Notes under the pieces: generated by a model
The model's input: only the letters and a program-made list of their open reading frames with translations
What the model was told of the DNA's origin: nothing
Databases searched by the model: none
Assembly (NCBI GenBank): GCA_964564475.1
Contig: CAZMBM010000121.1
Span: forward strand, 1-6,260
From: CG1-02-35-72 sp964564475
Lineage (GTDB): Bacteria; Bacteroidota; Bacteroidia; Flavobacteriales; Flavobacteriaceae
DNA: 6,260 bases
Reading direction: 5' to 3'
In this document: positions 1-6,260 of the stretch, one piece after another
How positions within the stretch are numbered: the stretch's first letter is position 1
How the letters are laid out: each line of letters starts with the position of its first letter
Made by a program: the position numbers and the translations under genes

Positions 1-1052
1 TGGTGTTTGTAGATGGTGTTTACAGCTCATTTTTATCTGAAACCACACACGAAGGCTGCGATATTTGCCTGTTGTCATCGGCTATTAAAAAGCCCAAATA
101 CAAAATGACAATAGACCATTATTTTAATACCATTGCCGACAAAGACGATAATCTTACAGCTTTAAATACGGCTTTTACAAACGAGGGGGCTTATATTAAC
201 ATCCCAAAAAATACGGTTTTACCCAAACCTATTCAGATTTTACATTTTAGTACTGGCAACAGACAAGACGTCCTTTTACAACCGCGTAATCTAATAATTG
301 TAGGCGAAAATGCGCATGTTCAAATTATTGAACGCCATCAAAGCTTATCAAAAAACGCCACACTAACCAATGTAGTTACCGAAATATTTGTCCAAAAACG
401 CGCCATAATAGATTATTATAAAATTCAGAATGACCAACAATCGGCTTCTTTAATAGACAGCACTTACGTTGCTCAAAAGCAAAACAGTATTGCCTCTGTC
501 AATACATTTTCTTTGGGTGGCAAACTCACGCGTAACAATTTAAAATTTTACCATAACGGCACACATATTACCTCTAACCTCAACGGGGTAACCATAATAG
601 GCGACAAACAACACGTAGATCACAGCACCTTGGTCAATCATAAAACACCCGATTGCGAAAGCCATCAGAATTATAAAGGTATTTATGCCGATAAGGCCAC
701 AGGTGTTTTTAACGGCAAGATTTTAGTGCATAAGGATGCTCAAAAAACCAATGCATTCCAACAAAACAATAATATTTTGCTTCACGACGGCGCAAGCATA
801 AATGCCAAACCACAACTGGAAATTTTTGCCGATGACGTTAAATGTTCTCACGGTTGTACTATTGGACAATTGGATGAAGAGGCGCTGTTTTACCTGCGTA
901 CTAGGGGTATCCCCAAAGACGAAGCCCAAGCCCTATTGTTATATGCTTTTAGCAACGACGTGCTCAATAAAATAAAAATTCCCGCTTTAAAAAGCCGTAT
1001 TACCAAACTGATTGCTTTAAAATTAGGCGTGAATTTGGGGTTTGATTTGTAG
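1..1052 (+). CDS. sufD: SufD, Fe-S cluster assembly scaffold subunit (5' end missing)
   Basis: SufD pairs with SufB and the ATPase SufC to form the cytosolic SufBCD complex, which builds Fe-S clusters and passes them to apo-proteins. The reading frame is open from the left edge. Its first whole codon, at position 3, is GTG in a coding context (VFVDGVY), not a start, so the gene begins outside the window. About 350 residues are visible; the family usually has about 430-440, so roughly 90 N-terminal residues are missing. The visible part shows the repetitive beta-helix core (about residues 60-265) followed by the SufB/D signature KPQLEIFADDVKCSHG (269-284) and a helical C-terminal segment (LDEEALFYLRTRGI onward). 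His283 in CSHG aligns with E. coli SufD His360, a residue implicated in cluster assembly at the SufB-SufD interface. The residue after HG is Cys (HGCTIG), where E. coli has Ala. The identification is firm. No sufS follows on this strand. Confidence 0.96.
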   Translation, partial: VFVDGVYSSFLSETTHEGCDICLLSSAIKKPKYKMTIDHYFNTIADKDDNLTALNTAFTNEGAYINIPKNTVLPKPIQILHFSTGNRQDVLLQPRNLIIVGENAHVQIIERHQSLSKNATLTNVVTEIFVQKRAIIDYYKIQNDQQSASLIDSTYVAQKQNSIASVNTFSLGGKLTRNNLKFYHNGTHITSNLNGVTIIGDKQHVDHSTLVNHKTPDCESHQNYKGIYADKATGVFNGKILVHKDAQKTNAFQQNNNILLHDGASINAKPQLEIFADDVKCSHGCTIGQLDEEALFYLRTRGIPKDEAQALLLYAFSNDVLNKIKIPALKSRITKLIALKLGVNLGFDL

Positions 1053-1130
1053 ACCTCTCAATCTTTCAAAGGATAACAACGCCTCCCTATTTCTGTCGCA
1101 ATTCCTCGTTATGGCGGTTATTATTTTATA

Positions 1131-1172
1131 GCTGAACAAAAATTATATATTGCTCCTACGGCACAAATCAGC
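1131..1172. repeat. Weak palindromic debris, possible degenerate REP-like unit
   Basis: GCTGA (1131-1135) and TCAGC (1168-1172) are exact reverse complements. They enclose an imperfect palindrome, TGCTCCTACGGCA (1151-1163), built on the same plan as the stronger element at 1195-1255: short GC arms around a central TA in AT-rich DNA. It may be a decayed copy of a second REP family. The arms are short enough to arise by chance, so confidence is low. No ORF of note lies in the surrounding 1053-1319 gap, and no tRNA or other RNA gene was seen there. Confidence 0.25.
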
Positions 1173-1194
1173 ACAGTTTAATCTCTAATTTCTC

Positions 1195-1255
1195 ATATTT
1201 CGTCCCTAAAGGGACGGTATTTATTACGCTTATTATCCCGTTAGGGACAACATAT
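1195..1255. repeat. REPIN-like inverted pair of short palindromes
   Basis: Two related GTCCCTAA-type palindromes lie head to head in the gap between sufD and the barrel gene. The left unit is CGTCCC-TAAA-GGGACG (1201-1216), a perfect 6-bp inverted repeat. The right unit is TCCC-GTTA-GGGA (1236-1247). The outer GTCCCTAA (1202-1209) is also the exact reverse complement of TTAGGGAC (1241-1248). The inner GGGA (1211-1214) can pair with TCCC (1236-1239), and the flanking ATAT at 1195-1198 can pair with ATAT at 1252-1255. The whole unit can therefore fold into one long imperfect hairpin of about 61 nt. An inverted REP doublet of this kind is the format called REPIN, mobilised in other bacteria by RAYT (REP-associated tyrosine) transposases; the link to a RAYT here is inference. 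No T-tract follows the hairpin, so a classical terminator is less likely, although it could protect the 3' end of the suf mRNA. Confidence 0.7.
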
Positions 1256-1319
1256 AAGTATTTTAGGTTTTCGTTTGGAACAGTTATTGTTATCATCCTG
1301 TTTTATAATTTAATTCCGA

Positions 1320-1859
1320 ATGATATATCGCATAACACTACTCTTTTTACTACTCTTTTTAAAAACTTTTTCGCAAGACGACGATAAAACCCAAGGTTTG
1401 TTCTACAAAATATCCTTAGCAGGCACTTTAACAGCCAACGAAAATTTTGAACTCGGTAGTAACGACGGTGAAGGTTTAATTATATTAAATGCGCTGTTTT
1501 TTAACAACACTTTTGGTTTACAAATAGACGACCGTTTTAGTGCCGGCCTCAATTTAGAGTACGAAGGACATCTTAAACAAAACCTCAACTTTTTACCCGC
1601 TTACGTCAGTTTGCGTTACGTGTTGTTTGAATATGAAGACAATTTTTTTATCCGTGGCGGTTATGGACGCTTGTTAAAATTAAATGACAATTTTGAAAGA
1701 GGCGGCTTTTATAAAGCCGGTATGGGCTTTCAAATTTATAACGCCGATTACCGCAATTCGTTCCTAATCGGATTGGATTTTACGCGCAAACAATTTGGTT
1801 TTCTAAGACAAGACAAAATATCGAGTGTCTCTATTTTTTTAGAGTTTGAGGTGTTTTAA
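1320..1859 (+). CDS. Small secreted protein, probable outer-membrane beta-barrel
   Basis: This 179-residue protein is of unknown specific function. Residues 1-18 form a signal peptide: one Arg, then a strongly hydrophobic stretch (ITLLFLLLFL), ending in KTFS before a Gln, which suits signal peptidase I. There is no Cys near the cleavage site, so it is not a lipoprotein. The mature part of about 160 residues has alternating hydrophobic and polar stretches that look like beta-strands, for example around 26-36, 73-82, 92-103, 107-118, 128-141, 145-155 and 168-179. It ends in SIFLEFEVF, with the terminal Phe and alternating aromatics expected of the C-terminal strand of a BAM-inserted barrel. About eight strands would fit a small OmpA/OmpX-sized barrel. 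The ATG start is chosen because the signal peptide begins there; no Shine-Dalgarno is present, as is usual in Bacteroidota. It is separated from sufD by repeats and so probably has its own promoter. A periplasmic beta-rich protein is the alternative. Confidence 0.75.
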   Translation: MIYRITLLFLLLFLKTFSQDDDKTQGLFYKISLAGTLTANENFELGSNDGEGLIILNALFFNNTFGLQIDDRFSAGLNLEYEGHLKQNLNFLPAYVSLRYVLFEYEDNFFIRGGYGRLLKLNDNFERGGFYKAGMGFQIYNADYRNSFLIGLDFTRKQFGFLRQDKISSVSIFLEFEVF

Positions 1860-1885
1860 AAAATTGGTTTAAGATTTAATCATCT

Positions 1886-4231
1886 TTATTCATACCTTAA
1901 CGCTTCTACCGGATTTTTTCTAACGGCTCGAAAGGTAAAAATAGACACCACACCAAAAACCGACACCGATACCAAAACCGAAGCCAAAACAAACACCCAC
2001 CACTTTACCGATACAGCATAGGCATACTGTTGCAACCAAAGTTTTGAGATTTGATAAGAAACAGGAATAAAAATTACAAGTGCAAAAATAATATTCCACA
2101 TAAAAACCTTGTTTAGCAATACAAGTAAATCGGCTACAGATGCGCCGTTTATCTTACGAATACCCAATTCTTTGGTGCGTGCATTAATCATACTTAGTAT
2201 AAAACCTACCAAACCCGCAAGTGTGATAAGTGCCGCGAGAATAGAGAAAAAACTTATAGTATTTTTTACGGCACGGTCAAATCGATAATTCTCCTGTAAT
2301 GAAATATTATAGTAACCTACTTGGGTAACTTGACCTAGGACAATACTTTGAATGGTTTTCTTGATTTTCTGTACTGTAGCAGCCGTTTGTGTAGCAGAAA
2401 TGCGCACCGTTATCACAGAGTAAACCGAAGGCCTTTGGTAGCGACTAAATACCGTAGGTTGTATGGCTGAATGAAGTGAACCGGACACAAAATCATCAAC
2501 AAGCCCAACAATTAAACGAGGTCCGTTACGATAAACATTTTTACCAACAGGATGTTGAAAACCAAATAATTTTGCGGCTTTACGAGTAATAATTACACTA
2601 TTGTCATTTATAGCAGAGCCGTTAAATCCGGGACCTTTTAATTTTATTTTTAGTGTAGCAAAAAAATCTTTATCAACTGCAAGATTCCTTACAATTTTTG
2701 TGTTCTGCCCATCTGGACTCGCAGAAAAACCGTTACCCGGAAGTCCCCACAGGGGTATGGCATCAGACAGAGATACTGATATAACATTGGGAATTTTTGC
2801 TATTTCACTTTTTAACACAGCGCCTTTTGTATATAAAGGCTTGTTTTGTAATTGAATATAAACCAGATGATTGGCATTGTATCCTTTATTAAAATGATTG
2901 ATAAAATTAAACTGTCTATTGATAAAAAACATAAAAATAAACAAGCTTAACGAAATGCCTATCTGTAGCGTAAGTAAAGCACGTTGTAAATTGGTATTTA
3001 TGGGCGACTTGTAAGAAGACTCTGTTTTTTGTGTCGTCATAAAATAACGAATTGACCATCGCACTGGAATCAAATAAATTACAACAAAAGCAATAAAAAA
3101 CACCAACAAAAATAAAAATAAGAACGATGCATTTGTAAAGGCCATGCTAAGGCTAAACTGAAAATTGGCTTCAATAAACGGATTGATAAGTAGAATAAAG
3201 AGAATGACCACTATTGTTGAGGCTAACATATAAAATAGTGCTTCGTTAAAAATTAGTTTTTGTATATCAAATCTTGAAGCACCCAAGGTGCGATGAATAG
3301 CAATTTCTTTTATAAATTTACGATAGCCTGCCAGAATTAGCAAAAGTGAATTAAAACATACCAAGCCAAATATCAACACGCCAATAAATATCATTATAGA
3401 ATAGATGACCTTCTTTTCAGGATTGATAATAAAAGTGGCTTTGGTAAGCGGAATGAGTCGGTAGTTTGAGAAAAAGCCCTGCGCTTCGTCCGCATCAACA
3501 TCGTAATATTTGCGTAAAAATATCGGCATGCCCTTTTCAATTTCTTTGGGGTTTTTGTGTTTTACCAACTTGACAAAACCCATAAAACTATCGCCACCAC
3601 CCCAGCCCATATACAGCCTGTTTTCGTCTTTTAAGGTGGCAAACGAAATAATAACATCGGTCTTAAAACTTGAATTAAGGGGCCAGTCTTTTATAACACC
3701 CAAAATAGTAATCGGGCGTATCTCGTTCAGGTAAATTATTTTACCTATAGCGGTCATGCTATTACCAAAAAGTTTTTGGGCTAATTTTTGCGTAATGACT
3801 GCGGTGTTTTTTTGTTGTAGTATTCCCTTTGCTGTTCCAGCGATAAATTGACGCTTAAAGACTTTGAAAAACAGCGAATCGGCATACAGAGTATTGGCTT
3901 CAACCAACGATTCGTTTACTTTATAATTTGTTTTTTCGTTGTTAAACACCTCTGTTCCTATATCAATCCCAGGAAAGTCTGAAACCATATCTGGTATAAG
4001 CGGTTGCACAAGAGCCGCATCAACACCGCTGTAATCGGGTGATTTAAAATTGTCAAAAACCTGATAAATCCTGTTTTTATCGGGATAAAAACTATCGGTA
4101 CTTAACTCATTTAATGCGATATAAAAAAGCACGAGTGCGCTAGCCATACCAACACCCATACTGATAATACGCAACCAGACCGTAAGTTTCTGATATTTTA
4201 ATCTTTTTAATACGATAACAATTAAATTCAT
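1886..4231 (-). CDS. FtsX/MacB-like ABC transporter permease (complete)
   Basis: This is a 781-residue inner-membrane permease of the MacB/FtsX superfamily, full length for the Bacteroidota form (about 780-800). Its layout is duplicated. Half one has TM1 (about 20-42), a periplasmic MacB_PCD-like domain (45-270), then TM2-4 (276-301, 330-352, 369-391). Half two has TM5 (416-436), a second periplasmic domain (450-645), then TM6-8 (661-681, 712-730, 744-767). The cytoplasmic loop after the first TM of each FtsX unit carries the coupling-helix type motif: KEIAIHRTLGAS (308-319) and KELGIRKINGAS (687-698). The protein ends in RKNPVEALRYE. Family members couple ATP hydrolysis by a separate MacB/LolD-type ATPase to movement of periplasmic domains, for lipoprotein, peptide or drug export; the substrate here cannot be read. 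The ATG lies after an A-rich stretch. The gene is 91 bp downstream of a paralogue on the same strand and is likely co-transcribed with it. No ATPase domain is present. Confidence 0.93.
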   Translation of the reverse strand: MNLIVIVLKRLKYQKLTVWLRIISMGVGMASALVLFYIALNELSTDSFYPDKNRIYQVFDNFKSPDYSGVDAALVQPLIPDMVSDFPGIDIGTEVFNNEKTNYKVNESLVEANTLYADSLFFKVFKRQFIAGTAKGILQQKNTAVITQKLAQKLFGNSMTAIGKIIYLNEIRPITILGVIKDWPLNSSFKTDVIISFATLKDENRLYMGWGGGDSFMGFVKLVKHKNPKEIEKGMPIFLRKYYDVDADEAQGFFSNYRLIPLTKATFIINPEKKVIYSIMIFIGVLIFGLVCFNSLLLILAGYRKFIKEIAIHRTLGASRFDIQKLIFNEALFYMLASTIVVILFILLINPFIEANFQFSLSMAFTNASFLFLFLLVFFIAFVVIYLIPVRWSIRYFMTTQKTESSYKSPINTNLQRALLTLQIGISLSLFIFMFFINRQFNFINHFNKGYNANHLVYIQLQNKPLYTKGAVLKSEIAKIPNVISVSLSDAIPLWGLPGNGFSASPDGQNTKIVRNLAVDKDFFATLKIKLKGPGFNGSAINDNSVIITRKAAKLFGFQHPVGKNVYRNGPRLIVGLVDDFVSGSLHSAIQPTVFSRYQRPSVYSVITVRISATQTAATVQKIKKTIQSIVLGQVTQVGYYNISLQENYRFDRAVKNTISFFSILAALITLAGLVGFILSMINARTKELGIRKINGASVADLLVLLNKVFMWNIIFALVIFIPVSYQISKLWLQQYAYAVSVKWWVFVLASVLVSVSVFGVVSIFTFRAVRKNPVEALRYE

Positions 4232-4322
4232 AACTTTTTTTTAATAGTGAGATGCTTGTTTTAAATTATCATATTTATTATTTTGTTTATTCCTCATTCT
4301 TAATAATTTCTCTATTTCCTAC

Positions 4323-6260
4323 TTATTCATATCGAAGTGCTTTTACCGGATTTTTTCGGGCTACATTAGAGGTTTTCCAACTTACTGTAACAAGCGTAAC
4401 CAACAAAACAATGATTCCCGCTAAGGCAAAAATCCACCAGCTTAAAGCGGTTTTGTAAGGGAAATTTTCTAACCATTTATTTACACTATACCACGCCAAG
4501 GGCGTCGCTATAACAAAGGCAACTAGCACCCATTTTATAAAATCTCTATTTAACATATTTACCAACTCTAATATACTGGCGCCATTCACTTTTCTTATGC
4601 CTATTTCTTTGGTGCGATAGGTGCATGTTTGAATCACCTGTCCTAGTATCCATATAAGTGTCAGCATAATCGCTATAAGAGCCAATGTTGAAATAGCATT
4701 TGAAAGCTGTCTTTCTTTTTTGTATTGGGCATTAAAAAAAGCATCGTAAAACTGAAAGTCAAAAGGGTCTTTGGTGAAAGACGCCCATATATTTTTTATC
4801 TGAGATATTTGCTTATGAATTTGCCCTGGGACAATCCTTACCGACAGGATATTTGGCTTATTCATATCACCATAAATCAAACAAACGGCCTGTTGTTTTT
4901 TTCGCAGAGAAGAAACGCTAAAATCATTTATAATTCCTATTACCTTATAACCCTCTTCACTTCCCATACCGTAGGTCTGTTTTAGGGGATTTTTCCAACC
5001 AAACTGTTTAATAGCCGTTTCGTTAAATATACAGGCTTTTTTAAAATCGCCTTTTAAAAACGGACGTCCTTTAAGCAACTGTATCTTAAAAGTGCGTAGA
5101 AACGTGCTGTCAACCATAATAGTTTCTATGTCCATGTCAATGTCTTTTTCGCCACTTCCCATGGTCAATTCAATCTGCCCGGGATGACCAAAACTATAGG
5201 TTGACGATTTTACAAAACTCAGGTTATTTACTTCCAATTTCAATGCCGCATAGTGTTTAAACTTGTAGGGTATATTTATTTTAAGAAGGTTTTGCCGGTT
5301 AAAACCCAATGCTTTTGATTCTACAAAGTTTAATTGTTTTTGTATGAAGAAAACAGAAATTAATAGGGCGATAGACACAACAAATTGTGCCGTTGTAAAA
5401 AGGGTTCTAATATTACTTTTGTTTTGTCTCTTAATGGTATTGTGTAAGCCCTCAATAACATTGATTTTGAGTAGGGAATATGCCGGAATGATACTATTAA
5501 TAGCCAGAATAACCAACAAGACAGACAGATAAATAATAATAAATAGCGGCTCTTTTAGAATTTTCAAATTCACCTCTCTACCAATGAGTGACGTAAAATA
5601 ATCTTTTAAGGCAAAGACTAGCAATAACGATAATAATGTAGATATAGTAATAACAATCAACGATTCTGTTAAGTAATAAAAAAACAATTGTAAACTGTTG
5701 GCGCCGTTTACCTTTTTTATACTGATTTCTTTGATTTTTGAAAACTGTAACGATAACGAAAAATTGAGGTAATTAATAACAGAAAGGATGAGAATAATCA
5801 GCGCAATAACAGAAATAATATTGATAAAGGAAGGATTGCCTTTTCTATTGCCATTATTTTTAATTGACTCAGAAAGGTAAATATCTGTTAAAGGCTGTAA
5901 AGAGAATCTTTTCACTCTTGACTGAAACTGCTTAATGGTTTGGTTAAAGTGTTCGATAAATTGTTCTTTGTCGGTATGCTTTTTTAGTAAAAAGAAATTA
6001 TTCATCGGGTTGTAACAGCCATTTTCGCAAATGGTTGACGTGCGCATTTTTTTATCTTCGGCATTGAGCAAATAATCGGCTGCAATACTGGTATTTTTAG
6101 GAAACGCTTTAATAATAGCCGTAACCTTTACTTTAAAATAATGGTTAAAATCAATGGTTTGACCAAGCGGATCTTTACCTCCAAACAATTTCTTGGCTGT
6201 TGCTTGCGTCAAAATGATAGACGCTTTTTCTGAAAAAGGTTTATCACCAATTTTACGCAG
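4323..6260 (-). CDS. FtsX/MacB-like ABC transporter permease (N-terminus beyond right edge)
   Basis: This is a paralogue of the permease encoded just downstream. The frame stays open to the window edge; the 645 visible residues start LRKIGDKPFSEKASIILTQ. The TTG at 6212-6210 lies inside that run, aligning with ITQKLAQKLFG near residue 147 of the neighbour, so it is not a start. About 135 residues (TM1 and the first part of the periplasmic domain) are missing, implying a full length near 780. In visible numbering, TMs are near 147-166, 199-217, 238-264, 285-305, 522-543, 572-593 and 607-629. The FtsX loop motifs are KEISIKKVNGAN (177-188) and KEIGIRKVNGAS (551-562). The second periplasmic domain spans about 315-510. 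The protein ends in RKNPVKALRYE. The first periplasmic domain holds a C-x3-C pair (Cys78 and Cys82) that the neighbour lacks. Substrate and partner ATPase are unknown; the ATPase may lie further right. Confidence 0.92.
   Translation of the reverse strand: MRKIGDKPFSEKASIILTQATAKKLFGGKDPLGQTIDFNHYFKVKVTAIIKAFPKNTSIAADYLLNAEDKKMRTSTICENGCYNPMNNFFLLKKHTDKEQFIEHFNQTIKQFQSRVKRFSLQPLTDIYLSESIKNNGNRKGNPSFINIISVIALIILILSVINYLNFSLSLQFSKIKEISIKKVNGANSLQLFFYYLTESLIVITISTLLSLLLVFALKDYFTSLIGREVNLKILKEPLFIIIYLSVLLVILAINSIIPAYSLLKINVIEGLHNTIKRQNKSNIRTLFTTAQFVVSIALLISVFFIQKQLNFVESKALGFNRQNLLKINIPYKFKHYAALKLEVNNLSFVKSSTYSFGHPGQIELTMGSGEKDIDMDIETIMVDSTFLRTFKIQLLKGRPFLKGDFKKACIFNETAIKQFGWKNPLKQTYGMGSEEGYKVIGIINDFSVSSLRKKQQAVCLIYGDMNKPNILSVRIVPGQIHKQISQIKNIWASFTKDPFDFQFYDAFFNAQYKKERQLSNAISTLALIAIMLTLIWILGQVIQTCTYRTKEIGIRKVNGASILELVNMLNRDFIKWVLVAFVIATPLAWYSVNKWLENFPYKTALSWWIFALAGIIVLLVTLVTVSWKTSNVARKNPVKALRYE

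Noticed and set aside
3..5. GTG as the start codon of sufD
   Set aside because: It encodes Val in the conserved interior VFVDGVYS segment, and a start here would drop the N-terminal region that SufD proteins carry.
723..929. 68-codon minus-strand ORF inside sufD
   Set aside because: It lies wholly antisense to a strongly conserved part of SufD and shows no recognisable protein features; it is a shadow frame.
1274..1312. Possible Bacteroidota-type promoter (TTTG at 1274-1277 with a TATAAT-like box near 1304-1309) before the barrel gene
   Set aside because: The spacing is longer than the usual 19-23 nt, the second box fits TAnnTTTG poorly, and it would leave almost no leader before the ATG.
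1871..1886. Hairpin AAGAT-TTAATC-ATCTT as a bidirectional terminator
   Set aside because: The stem has only five mostly A-T pairs and no proper T-tract on either strand, so it is too weak to call a terminator.
1907..1920. 14-bp identity (TACCGGATTTTTTC) shared with 4344-4357
   Set aside because: It encodes the same conserved KNPV motif at the C-termini of the two paralogous permeases; protein conservation explains it without a DNA repeat.
2601..2855. Plus-strand ORFs within the permease genes (also 3510-3734, 4725-4985, 5344-5532 and 4252-4458)
   Set aside because: All but the last lie entirely antisense to well-supported permease coding sequence. The 4252-4458 frame spans the permease gap and runs into the antisense of the conserved permease C-terminus. 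None has a coherent domain.
6210..6212. TTG as the start codon of the right-hand permease
   Set aside because: The frame is open for 16 more codons to the edge, and those residues align with the interior of the neighbouring permease (KNTAVITQKLAQKLFG), so this is an internal Leu codon.

Overview
The window is AT-rich DNA that looks like a Bacteroidota (probably Flavobacteriia-like) chromosome. The evidence is SufD with the 'KPQLEIFADDVKCSHGCTIGQLDEEALFYLR' type of C-terminus (positions 838-900 region), the absence of Shine-Dalgarno sequences with A-rich leaders instead, and two large FtsX/MacB-type permeases in tandem, each ending in KNPV(E/K)ALRYE, a format typical of that phylum. The assignment comes from family recognition only; no search was run.

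Layout. Positions 1-1052 (+) hold the 3' four-fifths of sufD, the SufBCD Fe-S scaffold subunit, cut by the left edge. Positions 1053-1319 are non-coding and hold a strong REPIN-like inverted pair of short palindromes (about 1195-1255) plus weaker palindromic debris. Positions 1320-1859 (+) encode a small secreted protein, probably an outer-membrane beta-barrel. Only 26 bp separate it from the end of a convergent minus-strand block. That block contains, in transcription order, a large permease gene cut by the right edge (6260 to 4323), a 91-bp gap, and a complete 781-residue permease gene (4231 to 1886).

How the genes relate. The minus-strand pair is probably one transcription unit of two paralogous MacB/FtsX-like ABC permeases. 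The ATPase they would need is not in the window and may lie beyond position 6260. SufD belongs to a suf operon that must lie mostly to the left. What follows it is repeat debris and an unrelated barrel gene rather than sufS, so the suf operon either ends here or is arranged differently from many relatives. There is no sign of phage, CRISPR, insertion sequence or RNA gene. I do not see a previously undescribed multi-gene system. The most notable structures are the REPIN-like element and the ATPase-less permease pair.
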